Origin: Cryptosporangium minutisporangium | GTDB taxonomy: Bacteria > Actinomycetota > Actinomycetes > Mycobacteriales > Cryptosporangiaceae | Direction: 5' to 3' | DNA: 64,000 nt | NCBI RefSeq assembly: GCF_039536245.1 | Contig: NZ_BAAAYN010000012.1 | Coordinates: forward strand, 124,001-188,000 | Part shown: positions 16,437 to 25,338 of the stretch, piece by piece | How positions within the stretch are numbered: position 1 is the first letter of the stretch | How the letters are laid out: each line of letters starts with the position of its first letter | Notes under the pieces: generated by a model | Told to the model about the DNA's origin: nothing | The model's input: the letters and a program-made list of their open reading frames with translations, nothing else | Database searches by the model: none | Program-made: the position numbers and the translations under genes

Positions 16437-17758
16437 ACGTCGGCATGAGCGGCCAGCGCCCGGTCGACCAGTGCCTCGGCGCTGCCGAGGTACCGAGTCG
16501 GGTCGAGCGCCGCGTCCAGCCGGTCGGCGTCGATCCGTCCGTCCGCTTCGTCCAGCAGGACGGCGCGCAGCGGCCGTCCGGACTCCGCTGACTTGGCTAC
16601 CGCACTCTTCACCAGATCATGCGCTCCGCTGCGGCCGAGTTCGGGCGCGAGGGCGCCGCTGACGTTCTCGCTGAGCAGGACGCCGCCGGTCGCGTCGAGC
16701 GTGGCCCGCATGCGATCGGCGTCCACCCGCAGGTCGGGCAGGATCCGGGCGGTGCGTGCCGCGGCCCCGCCGACGACGTCGAACAGGTCGCGCAGCGGCT
16801 CCCACTCGGCGTGCCACCCACCCGTCGCCCGCTCGTGCTCCTGCTGCGCGGCGGCGGTGTGCAGCGTCGCCAGCAGGCCGGGCGTCCGGATCGAGGCCGA
16901 ACGGATCAGGATCGACCCGGCCGGATTGCGCTTGTGCGGCATCGCCGACGAGCCACCGCCGCCTCCGCCTTCGGAGACCTCGGCCACCTCGGAGGAGGCC
17001 AGCAGCGTCAGGTCGAGCGCGAGCTTGCCCAGCGCCGCACCGACGCCGGCCAGCGCCGACCCGAGTTCCAGGACGCGCTGCCGGTCGGTGTGCCATGGCA
17101 CCACCGCCTCCGCCAGTTCCAGCTCTGCGGCGAGCGCCGTTCCGACGGTCAGGCCGCGGTCGAGCAGGGCCGCCAACGTGCCCGCCGCGCCGCCGAACTG
17201 CACGGCGAGGCGCGTCTCCCGCACCGTACGGAGCCGACTCGCCGCCGTGTCGAGCGCGACCAGCCAGCCGGCGGCCTTGAGCCCGAACGTCGTCGGCAGC
17301 GCCTGCTGGCCGAGTGTCCGACCGACCATCAGCGTTCGCCGGTGGTCCGACGCGAGCGAGGCCAGCGCGTCGGTGCCGGTCCGCAGCGCGTCCAGGATTC
17401 GCCCGCTCGCCCGGTGGGCGACGAGCATCAGCGCGGTGTCCAGGATGTCCTGGCTGGTGGCCCCGTGATGCACCCAGGGCCGCGCGGACTCCGGCAGCAC
17501 CTTCTCCAGCGCGCGGACCAGCGGCACCACGGGGTTCCCCGAGGACTGGGCGGCCCGGCCCAGCGCAGCGGCGTCGAACGTCCCGCCGCACGCCGCGGTG
17601 ATCGCGTCCGCGGCGTCCGCCGGGATCACCCCGACGGACGCTTCCGCGCGGGCCAGCGCCGCCTCGACGTCGAGCATCGCGCGGACCACGGCGTCATCGC
17701 CGACCCGCGCGGACACTTCCGGGTCGGCGAAGAGCGGATCGAACAGGTCAGAGCGCAA
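16415..17758 (-). CDS. pcaB: 3-carboxy-cis,cis-muconate cycloisomerase
   Basis: PcaB closes carboxymuconate to gamma-carboxymuconolactone. It belongs to the fumarase/aspartase superfamily; the flexible signature loop reads G-S-S-A-M-P-H-K-R-N-P in the middle of the protein. N-terminal L-F-D-P-L-F-A-D-P-E-V matches the family. I chose the TTG at 17758, with GGGGAG 10 bases upstream; a GTG at 17779 is the alternative. Either way the start lies in the 3' end of pcaG. About 447 residues, normal for the family. Confidence 0.9.
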   Translation of the reverse strand: MRSDLFDPLFADPEVSARVGDDAVVRAMLDVEAALARAEASVGVIPADAADAITAACGGTFDAAALGRAAQSSGNPVVPLVRALEKVLPESARPWVHHGATSQDILDTALMLVAHRASGRILDALRTGTDALASLASDHRRTLMVGRTLGQQALPTTFGLKAAGWLVALDTAASRLRTVRETRLAVQFGGAAGTLAALLDRGLTVGTALAAELELAEAVVPWHTDRQRVLELGSALAGVGAALGKLALDLTLLASSEVAEVSEGGGGGGSSAMPHKRNPAGSILIRSASIRTPGLLATLHTAAAQQEHERATGGWHAEWEPLRDLFDVVGGAAARTARILPDLRVDADRMRATLDATGGVLLSENVSGALAPELGRSGAHDLVKSAVAKSAESGRPLRAVLLDEADGRIDADRLDAALDPTRYLGSAEALVDRALAAHADVWRGPAG

Positions 17759-18317
17759 AGAAGGCGGTCTCCCCGTCACCCTGGAGGCGGATGTCGAAGC
17801 GGTAGCCGTCCTCGGTCGGCGTCGCCAGCAGCGTCTCGCGGGCGGCTGCGGGCACCGACGCGAGCACCGAGTCCGACGCGTTCGCGGCCTCCTCGTCGGC
17901 GAAGTAGATCCGGGTGACAACCCGCTGCAGCATGCCGCGGGCGAACACCGAGACGTCGACGTGCGGAGCCTGCAGTGCACCGTCGACACCCGGCACCCGG
18001 CCCGGCTTGACCGTGTGGACGGCCCACTCGCCGTTCGCGTCGGTCGCCGAGCGCCCGAAACCGCGGAAACCCTCGACGCTCGGCGCCACCGCACCGCGCG
18101 GGTCGTCCGGGTGGTTGAAGCGGCCCTCGGGGTCGGCCTGCCACGTCTCGATCAGGCCGTCCGGGACGGTGTCGCGATTGCCGTCGGTCAGCCGACCCCG
18201 GATCCAGAAGCCGCCGGGCGTGCCCTTGGGGGCGACGAACACGCCGTCGTCCCAGGTGAGGCCGATCGATAGGTAGGGCCCGACGGTCTGCGAAGGCGTA
18301 GTGCCGAGCTGCGTCAT
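17748..18317 (-). CDS. pcaG: Protocatechuate 3,4-dioxygenase alpha subunit
   Basis: PcaG is the non-catalytic subunit of the intradiol dioxygenase that opens protocatechuate to 3-carboxy-cis,cis-muconate. The 189-residue sequence has the typical T-P-S-Q-T-V-G-P-Y start, the I-E-T-W-Q-A-D-P-E-G-R-F core and the C-terminal R-L-Q-G-D-G-E-T-A-F-F. The iron-ligand Tyr and His residues of the beta subunit are absent, as expected. The ATG overlaps the pcaH stop as ATGA. Confidence 0.94.
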   Translation of the reverse strand: MTQLGTTPSQTVGPYLSIGLTWDDGVFVAPKGTPGGFWIRGRLTDGNRDTVPDGLIETWQADPEGRFNHPDDPRGAVAPSVEGFRGFGRSATDANGEWAVHTVKPGRVPGVDGALQAPHVDVSVFARGMLQRVVTRIYFADEEAANASDSVLASVPAAARETLLATPTEDGYRFDIRLQGDGETAFFAL

Positions 18318-19078
18318 TCCTCGTCCTCGTCGTGTGCGTCCTCGAACGGGGTCTGCTCCGAACCGCGGAGCACGATGTCGAACTCGAACGCCAGCGCCCA
18401 GTCCGGCTGGGTCGTGGCCAGGTCGAAGCGCGAGACCATGCGCTGCCGGGCCTTCTCGTCCGGCACCGAGTTGAAGATCGGGTCGTAGGGGAACAGCGGG
18501 TCGTCCGGGAAGTACATCTGAGTGACCAGCCGCTGGGTGAAGGCGCGCCCGAACAGCGAGAAGTGGATGTGGGCCGGCCGCCAGGCGTTGTGGTGGTTCT
18601 TCCACGGGTAAGCGCCGGGCTTGACCGTGGTGAACGTGTAGCGCCCCTGGTCGTCGGTGAGCGTCCGGCCCAGCCCGGTGAAGTTCGGGTCGAGCGGCGC
18701 CGGCCAGTTGTCCACGACGTGCCGGTAGCGGCCGCCGGCGTTCGCCTGCCAGATCTCGATCAGCGTCTGCGGCACCGGGCGGCCGTCGCTGTCGAGCACC
18801 CGGCCGTGCACGATGATGCGCTGGCCCTGGGGCTCCTCGGCGTGCTGCCGGGTGAGGTCGTTGTCCAGTTCGCCGAGGCGCCCCTCACCGAGCAGCGGCC
18901 CGGTGATCTCGGTGAACGCGTGCGGTAGGGCGACCAGCGGCTGCTTCGGGTGGCGCAGCGCCGTCGACTTGTAGCCCTCGAAGTCCAGATGCGGGTGCAC
19001 CTCGGCGTCGCGCAGGTAGCGTGGCAAGGCCAGCCGGTCGGTGGGGTTCTCGACCGCGTTCGCGGATGTCTCGGTCAT
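18314..19078 (-). CDS. pcaH: Protocatechuate 3,4-dioxygenase beta subunit
   Basis: PcaH carries the non-heme Fe(III). The 254-residue protein has the family core I-E-I-W-Q-A-N-A-G-G-R-Y-R-H with the first Tyr ligand, G-A-Y-P-W with the second, and R-P-A-H-I-H-F with the two His ligands, so the site is complete. GAGGAGG precedes the ATG, 9 bases after the pcaF stop. The C terminus is acidic (E-D-A-H-D-E-D-E-E). Partner is PcaG, encoded immediately downstream. Confidence 0.95.
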   Translation of the reverse strand: MTETSANAVENPTDRLALPRYLRDAEVHPHLDFEGYKSTALRHPKQPLVALPHAFTEITGPLLGEGRLGELDNDLTRQHAEEPQGQRIIVHGRVLDSDGRPVPQTLIEIWQANAGGRYRHVVDNWPAPLDPNFTGLGRTLTDDQGRYTFTTVKPGAYPWKNHHNAWRPAHIHFSLFGRAFTQRLVTQMYFPDDPLFPYDPIFNSVPDEKARQRMVSRFDLATTQPDWALAFEFDIVLRGSEQTPFEDAHDEDEE

Positions 19079-19087
19079 GGAGCCTCC

Positions 19088-20266
19088 TCAGGCTTCCAGC
19101 ACGACGGCGAGGCCTTGGCCGACGCCGATACAGATGGCGGCGAGTCCCCAGCCGCCACCGCGACGGCGTAGTTCGTGGGCGAGGCTGCCCAGTACACGGA
19201 CGCCCGAGGCGCCCAGCGGGTGGCCGATCGCGATCGCGCCACCGTTCACGTTGACGATCTCCGGGTCGAGCTCCGGCCAGTCGGCGAGGCAGGCCAGCGA
19301 CTGGGCCGCGAACGCCTCGTTCAGCTCGACGACGTTCAGGTCGCCCCAGCCGATGCCGGCGCGGCGCAGCGCGCGCTCGGCGGCCTGAACCGGTCCGATT
19401 CCGAAGTACTGCGGCTCGACCGCGGCGACGCCCCGGCCCGCGATCCGGGCCAGCGGCGTCCGGCCGAGACGAGCGGCCGTCTCCGCGGAACCGATCAGCG
19501 TCGCGGCGGCGCCGTCGTTGAGCGGCGACGCGTTGCCCGCGGTGATCGTGCCGTCCGGGCGGAACGCGGGCTTGAGCCGGGCCAGCTTCTCGATGCTCGA
19601 ATCGGGGCGGATGCCCTCGTCCCGGTCGAGGTCGGTGTCGGGAACGGCGACGACCTCGTCGGTGAACGTCCCGGCGTCCCATGCGGCGGCGGCGCGCTGG
19701 TGGCTGCTGACCGCGAACGCGTCCTGGGCCTCCCGGGTGATGCCGTACTTGTCGGCCAGCTGCTCGGTGGCCTCACCGAGCGACACGGTCCACTCGTCGT
19801 TCATCCGAGGGTTGACCATGCGCCAGCCGAGCGTCGTCGAGTGCAAGGTCTCGTGCGAGCTGGGGTAGGGCCGGGAAGGCTTGAGCAGCACCCAGGGCGC
19901 CCGGCTCATCGACTCGACGCCGCCCGCGATCAGCAGGTTCGCGTCGCCGGTCTCGACCGCGCGGCTGGCCTCGATCGCGGCCTCCATCCCGGAGCCGCAG
20001 AGCCGGTTGACGGTGGCGCCCGGTACCGACGTCGGGAGGCCGGCGAGCAGGACGGCCATCCGGGCGACGTCCCGGTTGTCCTCGCCGGCACCGTTGGCGT
20101 CGCCGAACAGGACGTCGTCGATGGTCGCGGGGTCGAGGTCCGGCGAGCGGTCGACCAGGCTGCGGACGACGTGCGCGGCCAGGTCATCCGGGCGGACGCC
20201 GGACAGCGCACCGCCGTACTTCCCGAACGGCGTCCGCACGGCGTCGAGAATGAACGCGTCGGCCAT
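19088..20266 (-). CDS. pcaF: Beta-ketoadipyl-CoA thiolase
   Basis: PcaF cleaves beta-ketoadipyl-CoA to succinyl-CoA and acetyl-CoA, the last step of the pathway. The 392-residue thiolase has the acylated Cys in R-L-C-G-S-G, the G-G-V-E-S-M-S-R-A-P block, the G-H-P-L-G-A-S-G His motif and a C-terminal C-I-G-V-G-Q-G. Context in the pca operon decides between PcaF and other thiolases. The start overlaps the stop of a duplicated N-terminal fragment (20266-20364), and the ribosome site AGGAGGG lies inside that fragment. Confidence 0.93.
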   Translation of the reverse strand: MADAFILDAVRTPFGKYGGALSGVRPDDLAAHVVRSLVDRSPDLDPATIDDVLFGDANGAGEDNRDVARMAVLLAGLPTSVPGATVNRLCGSGMEAAIEASRAVETGDANLLIAGGVESMSRAPWVLLKPSRPYPSSHETLHSTTLGWRMVNPRMNDEWTVSLGEATEQLADKYGITREAQDAFAVSSHQRAAAAWDAGTFTDEVVAVPDTDLDRDEGIRPDSSIEKLARLKPAFRPDGTITAGNASPLNDGAAATLIGSAETAARLGRTPLARIAGRGVAAVEPQYFGIGPVQAAERALRRAGIGWGDLNVVELNEAFAAQSLACLADWPELDPEIVNVNGGAIAIGHPLGASGVRVLGSLAHELRRRGGGWGLAAICIGVGQGLAVVLEA

Positions 20267-20360
20267 TAGCGCAGCCCTCCTTGTCGGGTGGCGCCGGTCA
20301 GCGCGACTCCGTCGCTGTTCCCGAACGGCGTCCGCACGGCGTCGAGAATGAACGCGTCGG
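20220..20360. repeat. 43-bp exact direct repeat at the pcaF start
   Basis: Bases 20220-20262 and 20318-20360 are identical and cover codons 2-15 of pcaF and of its fragment. Period is 98 bases. The exact identity points to recent duplication or gene conversion. Confidence 0.9.
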
Positions 20361-20364
20361 TCAT
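20266..20364 (-). pseudogene. Duplicated N-terminal fragment of pcaF
   Basis: A 32-codon ORF begins M-T-D-A-F-I-L-D-A-V-R-T-P-F-G, matching the pcaF start at 14 of 15 residues, then continues N-S-D-G-V-A-L-T-G-A-T before stopping at TAA. The second half still resembles the K-Y-G-G-A-L-S-G-V stretch that follows in pcaF. It has its own ribosome site, its ATG overlaps the pcaJ stop as ATGA, and its TAA overlaps the pcaF ATG. It therefore occupies the place where pcaF should be coupled to pcaJ. It is either a duplication remnant or a translated coupling peptide. Confidence 0.75.
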
Positions 20365-21113
20365 CGAGCCTCCTTCAAAGCACGTAGGGCACGCAGTTGC
20401 TCGTCAGTGGGTGCTTCGGTCGTGACCAGGTCCGGAGCCACTGCGAGGTCCCACCCGGTGGCCTCCTTCACCTGGTCCAGCGTCACCCCCGGGTGCACCG
20501 CAGTGAGGGTCAGTTCCCGCGTCTCCGGGTCCGGCTCCAGGATGCCCAGGTCCGTGATCACCTTCACCGGCCCCTTGCCGGGCAGGCCGAGCCGCTCCCG
20601 GAATCCAGCACCGTCCCCGTACCCGACCGAGGTCACGAAGTCGACCTTCTCCACGAACGCGCGCCGGTTCTGCCGGACGATCACCAGCACCTCTTTGGCC
20701 GACGCGGCGATCTCCGGCGCCCCGCCGGCGCCGGGCAGCCGGACTTTCGGGTCCGCGTAGTCACCGACGACGGTCGTGTTGATGTTGCCGAACTTGTCGA
20801 TCTGCGCGGCACCGAGGAAGCCGACGTCGATCCGGCCCGGCTGCAGCCAGTAGTTGAAGATCTCCGGCACGCTGACCACCGCGTCGGCGGTCTCGCCGAG
20901 GACGCCGTCGCCGATCGAGAGCGGCAGCCGATCGGGCTTGGCGCCGACCGCTCCGGCCTCGTAGATCAGGACGAGGTTCGGCGCGTGCAGCCGTCGCGCG
21001 AGGTTCGCCGCGGTACTCGGCAGTCCGATGCCGACGAAGCAGACCGCGCCCTCGCGCAGCGTCCCGGCGGCGGCGACCGTCATCATCTCGTCCGAGGTGT
21101 AGCTGTCGCTCAT
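20361..21113 (-). CDS. pcaJ: 3-oxoadipate CoA-transferase beta subunit
   Basis: With PcaI this transfers CoA from succinyl-CoA to beta-ketoadipate. The 250-residue protein starts M-S-D-S-Y-T-S-D-E-M-M and has the family-I CoA-transferase beta pattern C-F-V-G-I-G-L-P, the candidate catalytic Glu in Y-E-A-G-A-V-G, and G-G-A-P-E-I-A. ATGA overlaps link it to pcaI before and to the pcaF fragment after. The frame is open upstream of the chosen ATG but runs into pcaI. Confidence 0.92.
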   Translation of the reverse strand: MSDSYTSDEMMTVAAAGTLREGAVCFVGIGLPSTAANLARRLHAPNLVLIYEAGAVGAKPDRLPLSIGDGVLGETADAVVSVPEIFNYWLQPGRIDVGFLGAAQIDKFGNINTTVVGDYADPKVRLPGAGGAPEIAASAKEVLVIVRQNRRAFVEKVDFVTSVGYGDGAGFRERLGLPGKGPVKVITDLGILEPDPETRELTLTAVHPGVTLDQVKEATGWDLAVAPDLVTTEAPTDEQLRALRALKEAR

Positions 21114-21931
21114 CGTGCGCTCCCGGCGGTGTCCAGCACGTTCTGCTCGAGCCACTGCGTGAACCGCTCCCGGTCCCGGCTGATCTCGTCCCAGGCCTGG
21201 TAGTAGTCGTTGTCGCGCTCGGAGTAGTCCTGCGCGTAGCTCGGGTGCGCCCCTCCGGGGACCTCGGCGACCGCAGTCACCGCCCAGGTCGGCAGCGTGA
21301 TCGCGCCCGGCACCGGCGCCAGTTCGTCGACGATCTCCTCGACCGTGACCAGCGACCGCTTGGCGGCCAGCACGGCCTCCTTCTGGACGCCGAGCAGGCC
21401 CCAGACCTGGACGTTGCCCGCGCGGTCGGCGCGTTGGGCGTGGATCACCGTGACGTCCGGGTTGATCGCGGGCACCGCGGTCAGCTTCTCGCCGGTGAAC
21501 GGGCAGGTGATCGGCTTGATCGTGTCGGTCTGGTCGACGAGGTCGGTACCGACGTAGCCGCGCAGGACCGCGAACGGCAGCCCGGACGCGCCGGCCACGT
21601 ACCGGTTCGCCATGCCGGCGTGGCTGTGCTCCTCGATCTCCAGCGGTGCCGGCCAGGCGTGCTCGACGGCGTCCCGGAACCGGTGCAGAGAGCCGACGCC
21701 GGGGTTACCGCCCCAGGAGAAGATCAGCTTGCGCGCGCAGCCGGCGCCGATCAGCTGGTCGTAGACGATGTCCGGGGTCATCCGGACGAGCGTCAGGTCG
21801 CGCCGACCCTGCCGGATGATCTCCTGGCCGGCAGCGACCGGAATCAGGTGGGTGAACCCCTCCAGCGCGACGGTGTCCCCGTCACGGACGAGGTTCCGCA
21901 CCGCTTCCGCGAGAGTCATCAGCTCAGCCAT
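21110..21931 (-). CDS. pcaI: 3-oxoadipate CoA-transferase alpha subunit
   Basis: First gene of the pca operon. The 273-residue protein opens with D-G-D-T-V-A-L-E-G-F-T-H and carries I-F-S-W-G-G-N-P-G-V-G-S and later A-D-R-A-G-N-V-Q, as in alpha subunits of succinyl-CoA:3-ketoacid transferases. The rest of the operon makes 3-oxoadipate the likely acceptor. Transcription must start in the 231 bases shared with pobA. Confidence 0.92.
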   Translation of the reverse strand: MAELMTLAEAVRNLVRDGDTVALEGFTHLIPVAAGQEIIRQGRRDLTLVRMTPDIVYDQLIGAGCARKLIFSWGGNPGVGSLHRFRDAVEHAWPAPLEIEEHSHAGMANRYVAGASGLPFAVLRGYVGTDLVDQTDTIKPITCPFTGEKLTAVPAINPDVTVIHAQRADRAGNVQVWGLLGVQKEAVLAAKRSLVTVEEIVDELAPVPGAITLPTWAVTAVAEVPGGAHPSYAQDYSERDNDYYQAWDEISRDRERFTQWLEQNVLDTAGSAR

Positions 21932-22075
21932 GCGGAGGCCTTCCTTCGAGGGCGGGCGCCGGCGGAGCGATGGCGTCGCTGCAGTTGGCTAGCAGAGCCA
22001 CGTGGGCGTCCCCTTGCGGTCGGGTTTCGTACGGAGTTACCTCACGCTAGTGACGGCACACCGGGCCGCGGGATT

Positions 22076-22098
22076 GCTCTTCCGGCTAACGGAAGAGC
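22076..22098. promoter_or_regulatory. Palindromic operator between pcaI and pobA
   Basis: GCTCTTCCG and CGGAAGAGC form a perfect 9-bp inverted repeat around GCTAA in the divergent pcaI/pobA gap. A regulator bound here could control both directions; the IclR protein encoded at 14441-15217 is the obvious candidate. Confidence 0.5.
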
Positions 22099-22162
22099 CG
22101 GGTCATGCATCGGCAATCCGCCCGTAATCCTGAACGCCCCAACGAATCGAGTGGAGCGTGCG

Positions 22163-23359
22163 ATGCGTACCCGCACCCAAGTAGGCATCATCGGCGCCGG
22201 GCCGGCCGGTCTGCTCCTGCAGCATCTGCTCGCCCAGCAGGGCGTCGAGTCCGTTCTGGTGGAGAACCGCAGCCGCGAGTACTGCGAGAAGCGCCAGCGC
22301 GCGGGCGTCCTGGAGCACGGCAGCGTCGAGCTGCTGAAGGAGATCGGCCTGGGTGACCGGATGGTGCGCGAAGGGCTCACCCACAGCGGCATCTACCTGC
22401 AGTTCGCCGGTGAGCGCCACCACGTCGACTTCCCGTCGCTGACCGGCGGCCGGACGCTGACCGTCTACGCGCAGACCGAGGTCGTCAAGGACTTGATCGC
22501 CGCCGGCCTCGAGGCCGGCCACCAGCTGCACTTCGAGGTGACGGAGACCGCGGTCCGCGACGTCGACACCGAGCGCCCGGTGCTCTCGTTCGTCGACGCG
22601 GACGGCGTAACCCACGAGATCGAGTGCGACGCGATCGCCGGGTGCGACGGCTTCCACGGCGTCTCCCGGCCGGCGATCCCCTCCCTGCGCGTCTCCGAGC
22701 GCACCTATCCGTTCGCCTGGCTGGGCATTCTGGCGACGGTCCCGCCCTCGACCGACGAGCTGATCTACGCGCACTCCCCGCAGGGCTTCGCGATGCACAG
22801 CATGCGCTCCACCGAGGTGAGCCGCCTCTACATCCAGGTCGATCCGGACGAGAAGATCGAGGACTGGTCCGACGAGCGGATCTGGGAGCAGCTGCAGCTC
22901 CGCCTCGGGCACCCCGGCTGGACACTGTCCGAGGGGCCGATCACCGAGAAGAGCATCACGCCGATGCGGAGCTTCGTCGCGGAGCCGATGCGCCACGGCC
23001 GCCTGTTCCTGGCCGGCGACGCCGCGCACATCGTGCCGCCGACCGGCGCCAAGGGGCTGAACCTCGCGGTCGCCGACGTCAAGGTGCTCGCCGACGCCCT
23101 GGTCCGCCTGCTGGTCGAGGGCAAGGCGGACCTGGCCGACGCCTACTCCGACACCTGCCTCACCCGGGTCTGGCGCAGCACCTGGTTCTCCTGGTTCATG
23201 ACGTCGATGCTGCACAAGTTCCCCACCGAGTCGTTCGCCTCCCCGCAGGAGGCGGAGTTCCAGGAGCGCCTGCAGATCGCACAGCTCCGCCAGATCGTCA
23301 GCTCGACGGCCGCCGCGACGAACCTCGCCGAGAACTACGCCGGTTGGCCGCTGCCGTAG
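22163..23359 (+). CDS. pobA: 4-hydroxybenzoate 3-monooxygenase
   Basis: A 398-residue flavoprotein hydroxylase that converts 4-hydroxybenzoate to protocatechuate, the substrate of PcaGH. It has the FAD motif G-I-I-G-A-G-P-A-G-L-L near the N terminus, the V-L-E-x-G-S-V-E-L-L block, the C-D-G-F-H-G-V-S-R segment and the C-terminal G-D-A-A-H-I-V-P-P-T-G-A-K-G-L-N of class A monooxygenases. The latter motif and overall length are typical of PobA. GGAG lies 6 bases before the ATG. Divergent from the pca operon. Confidence 0.95.
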   Translation: MRTRTQVGIIGAGPAGLLLQHLLAQQGVESVLVENRSREYCEKRQRAGVLEHGSVELLKEIGLGDRMVREGLTHSGIYLQFAGERHHVDFPSLTGGRTLTVYAQTEVVKDLIAAGLEAGHQLHFEVTETAVRDVDTERPVLSFVDADGVTHEIECDAIAGCDGFHGVSRPAIPSLRVSERTYPFAWLGILATVPPSTDELIYAHSPQGFAMHSMRSTEVSRLYIQVDPDEKIEDWSDERIWEQLQLRLGHPGWTLSEGPITEKSITPMRSFVAEPMRHGRLFLAGDAAHIVPPTGAKGLNLAVADVKVLADALVRLLVEGKADLADAYSDTCLTRVWRSTWFSWFMTSMLHKFPTESFASPQEAEFQERLQIAQLRQIVSSTAAATNLAENYAGWPLP

Positions 23360-23403
23360 GACCAGGTACTTCCGAGCGGGGACCTTCTGCGCGGGCCGCG
23401 GCG

Positions 23404-24807
23404 TCAGCCGCGCCCGCCGCCGGAGCCCTCCTTCAGCCGCGCGTACCGTTGCTGCTCGGCCGAGCGCGGTTTGGTCTCCGGCAGCGCGAGTGCGCAGAGC
23501 ACGGTGAGCGTGGCCGCTCCGATCAGGAACCACGACACCCCGCTCTCCACATAGGTGGGAAGTTTCAGCACGGCCACCTGGGCCGCGCCGCCGGCGACCG
23601 CGGCGCCGAGGTGATAGGCGAGCGCAGTGCCCGTGTAGCGCGACCGCCGGTCGAACAACTCGGTCAGGTACGCGGCGACCGCGCCGTACCCCAGCGCGGA
23701 CGCGAGTCCGCTGACCGCCATCGCGAACGTGATCAGCTCGACGGCGGCGGTGTTGACCAACCAGAAGAACGGGAAGGCCCAGAGGCCGGTGGCCACCGCC
23801 CCGAGGATCACGACCGGGCGACGGCCCATCCGGTCGGCGAGCGCCCCGCCGCCGAGCGCGCCGAGGACACCCACGACCGCGGCGACGAACGCGCCGCCGA
23901 CAAGATCCGCGCGGGCCAGCCTCAGCTCGGTGACGCCGTACTCCACCGTGCCGGTGATCGTCACGTAGAACGCGGCGTTGGCGGCGAACAACAGGCCGGC
24001 GGCGAGCAGCAGGCGACCGGGTCGACGCAGCACGTGGAGGATCGGCCGGGGATGCGCGACCGGCTCCGGCTGCTGGTTCGGGTCGCGGGGGCGCAGCGCG
24101 ATCACGACGACGGCGGCGAGGAGCACCCCGCCGGCGAGGAACGGCACTCGCCAGCCCCAGCTCTCGAACGTCTCCTCGTCGAAGGCCGAGATCGCCGCGT
24201 AGATCGCGACGTTCGCGAGGATCGCGCCGCAGGACACCCCGCCCTGCACGAAACCGCCCACCAGCCCGCGTCGGCGCGGGGGAGCGGCCTCGGTGAGGCT
24301 CAGCGCCATCCCGCTCCAGATCCCGCCGATCGCGACGCCGTGCACGAGCATCAGCGCGACGAGCAGCAGCGGGGCCAGCGAGCCGATGCTGTCCGCGACC
24401 GGCAGCGCACCGATCAGGACGATGCTCGTCCCGGCGAGCGCGAGTGAGGAGAGCAGCGCGGGCCGCCGTCCGACGGTGTCACCCAGCCGACCGAAAATCA
24501 ACGCGCCGATCGGGCGGGCCAGGAACGCGACCCCGGCGGTGGCCAGCGCGAACAGGTTCCCGGTGGCGCCCCCGTACCGGGTGAAGAACAGCGGCCCGAG
24601 GATGGCGGGCGCGCCCGAGGCGAACAGGAAGAGCGTGTACCAGGTCGCAGTGCTCAAGAGCAGACCGGCGGCGGGGAGACCCCGTCCGGTCGGGCGCCGG
24701 GTGACCGCGTCGACCTGCTGTTCCACACGCGGACCGGCCATCGGGCGGGCGTTCGCCCGCGCCGGTCTGTAGCCGATGGGTACTCCGAGAGCATCGGATG
24801 GATACAC
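23404..24807 (-). CDS. MHS-family MFS transporter, probably for an aromatic acid
   Basis: A 467-residue major facilitator with 12 hydrophobic segments. F-G-R-L-G-D-T-V-G-R-R-P-A-L in the 2-3 loop and the second copy A-D-R-M-G-R-R-P-V-V are typical of the metabolite:H+ symporter branch, which includes shikimate and benzoate-type carriers. I chose the GTG at 24807, preceded by GGGAGGAG 6 bases away; an ATG at 24741 has no ribosome site. It converges on pobA, so uptake of 4-hydroxybenzoate or protocatechuate is likely but not shown. Confidence 0.85.
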   Translation of the reverse strand: MYPSDALGVPIGYRPARANARPMAGPRVEQQVDAVTRRPTGRGLPAAGLLLSTATWYTLFLFASGAPAILGPLFFTRYGGATGNLFALATAGVAFLARPIGALIFGRLGDTVGRRPALLSSLALAGTSIVLIGALPVADSIGSLAPLLLVALMLVHGVAIGGIWSGMALSLTEAAPPRRRGLVGGFVQGGVSCGAILANVAIYAAISAFDEETFESWGWRVPFLAGGVLLAAVVVIALRPRDPNQQPEPVAHPRPILHVLRRPGRLLLAAGLLFAANAAFYVTITGTVEYGVTELRLARADLVGGAFVAAVVGVLGALGGGALADRMGRRPVVILGAVATGLWAFPFFWLVNTAAVELITFAMAVSGLASALGYGAVAAYLTELFDRRSRYTGTALAYHLGAAVAGGAAQVAVLKLPTYVESGVSWFLIGAATLTVLCALALPETKPRSAEQQRYARLKEGSGGGRG

Positions 24808-25033
24808 GTGTCTCCTCCCGCCGCCCGGATGCGGAGAGCCCGAGCGACGCGGAGGAACCGGGTACGACCCTGCCCCCCGTGCCGTCGGAAGCCAAGCGCA
24901 CCCGGCACAACACTGTGCAGTGAGACGAGCTTGCTCCCTCGTTACGCCGTCCCGAACGCCATTCGACAAACTCATGACGAGGAACTACGTGGCGTGGCGC
25001 ACTAACTACGGCAGAGTGACAAAAGCGTTCAGC

Positions 25034-25300
25034 TCAGGCCGCCGACACCCGGGCGGAGGGTGACTGTTCGTCGTCGGCCCGCGCGCCCCGAGGAGCCGGA
25101 TGCTCGACCAGGGCGAGGACTCGGGCGGCCATGAAGCGGGCCGTGCGGACCGCCGTTCCGCCCCGCGTCACCTCGGTCACCTCGACGATGCCCCGGCCGT
25201 GCGTCACGTCGACGCGCCGACCGGCTCTGGTCGCCACGACCTCGTAGGTGCGGGTGGATTCGCCGGCATCGATGACGATCTCGACTCGGTCGCCCTTCAT
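25034..25300 (-). CDS. Small hypothetical protein
   Basis: An 88-residue protein, starting M-K-G-D-R-V-E-I-V-I-D-A-G at the ATG preceded by GAGGTG. Two short beta-type segments (V-E-I-V-I-D, R-T-Y-E-V-V-A-T) and an Ala/Arg-rich C-terminal half are visible; no membrane segment or known motif. It lies downstream of the PAP2 gene on the same strand, separated by 38 bases. Function unknown. Confidence 0.5.
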   Translation of the reverse strand: MKGDRVEIVIDAGESTRTYEVVATRAGRRVDVTHGRGIVEVTEVTRGGTAVRTARFMAARVLALVEHPAPRGARADDEQSPSARVSAA

Positions 25301-25338
25301 GGCACACCTCGCAGCCGCCGCGCGTCCGAACTGATGTA

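Noticed and set aside
19088-20266. Apparent altered thiolase C-terminal motif C-I-G-V-G-Q-G
   Set aside because: The usual signature allows any residue between the glycines, so the active site is not impaired.
13755-20316. 18-base identity between the acyl-CoA ligase gene and the pcaF fragment (CAGCGCGACTCCGTCGCT)
   Set aside because: It is short, lies in GC-rich coding sequence and shares no extended similarity, so chance is the simplest reading.
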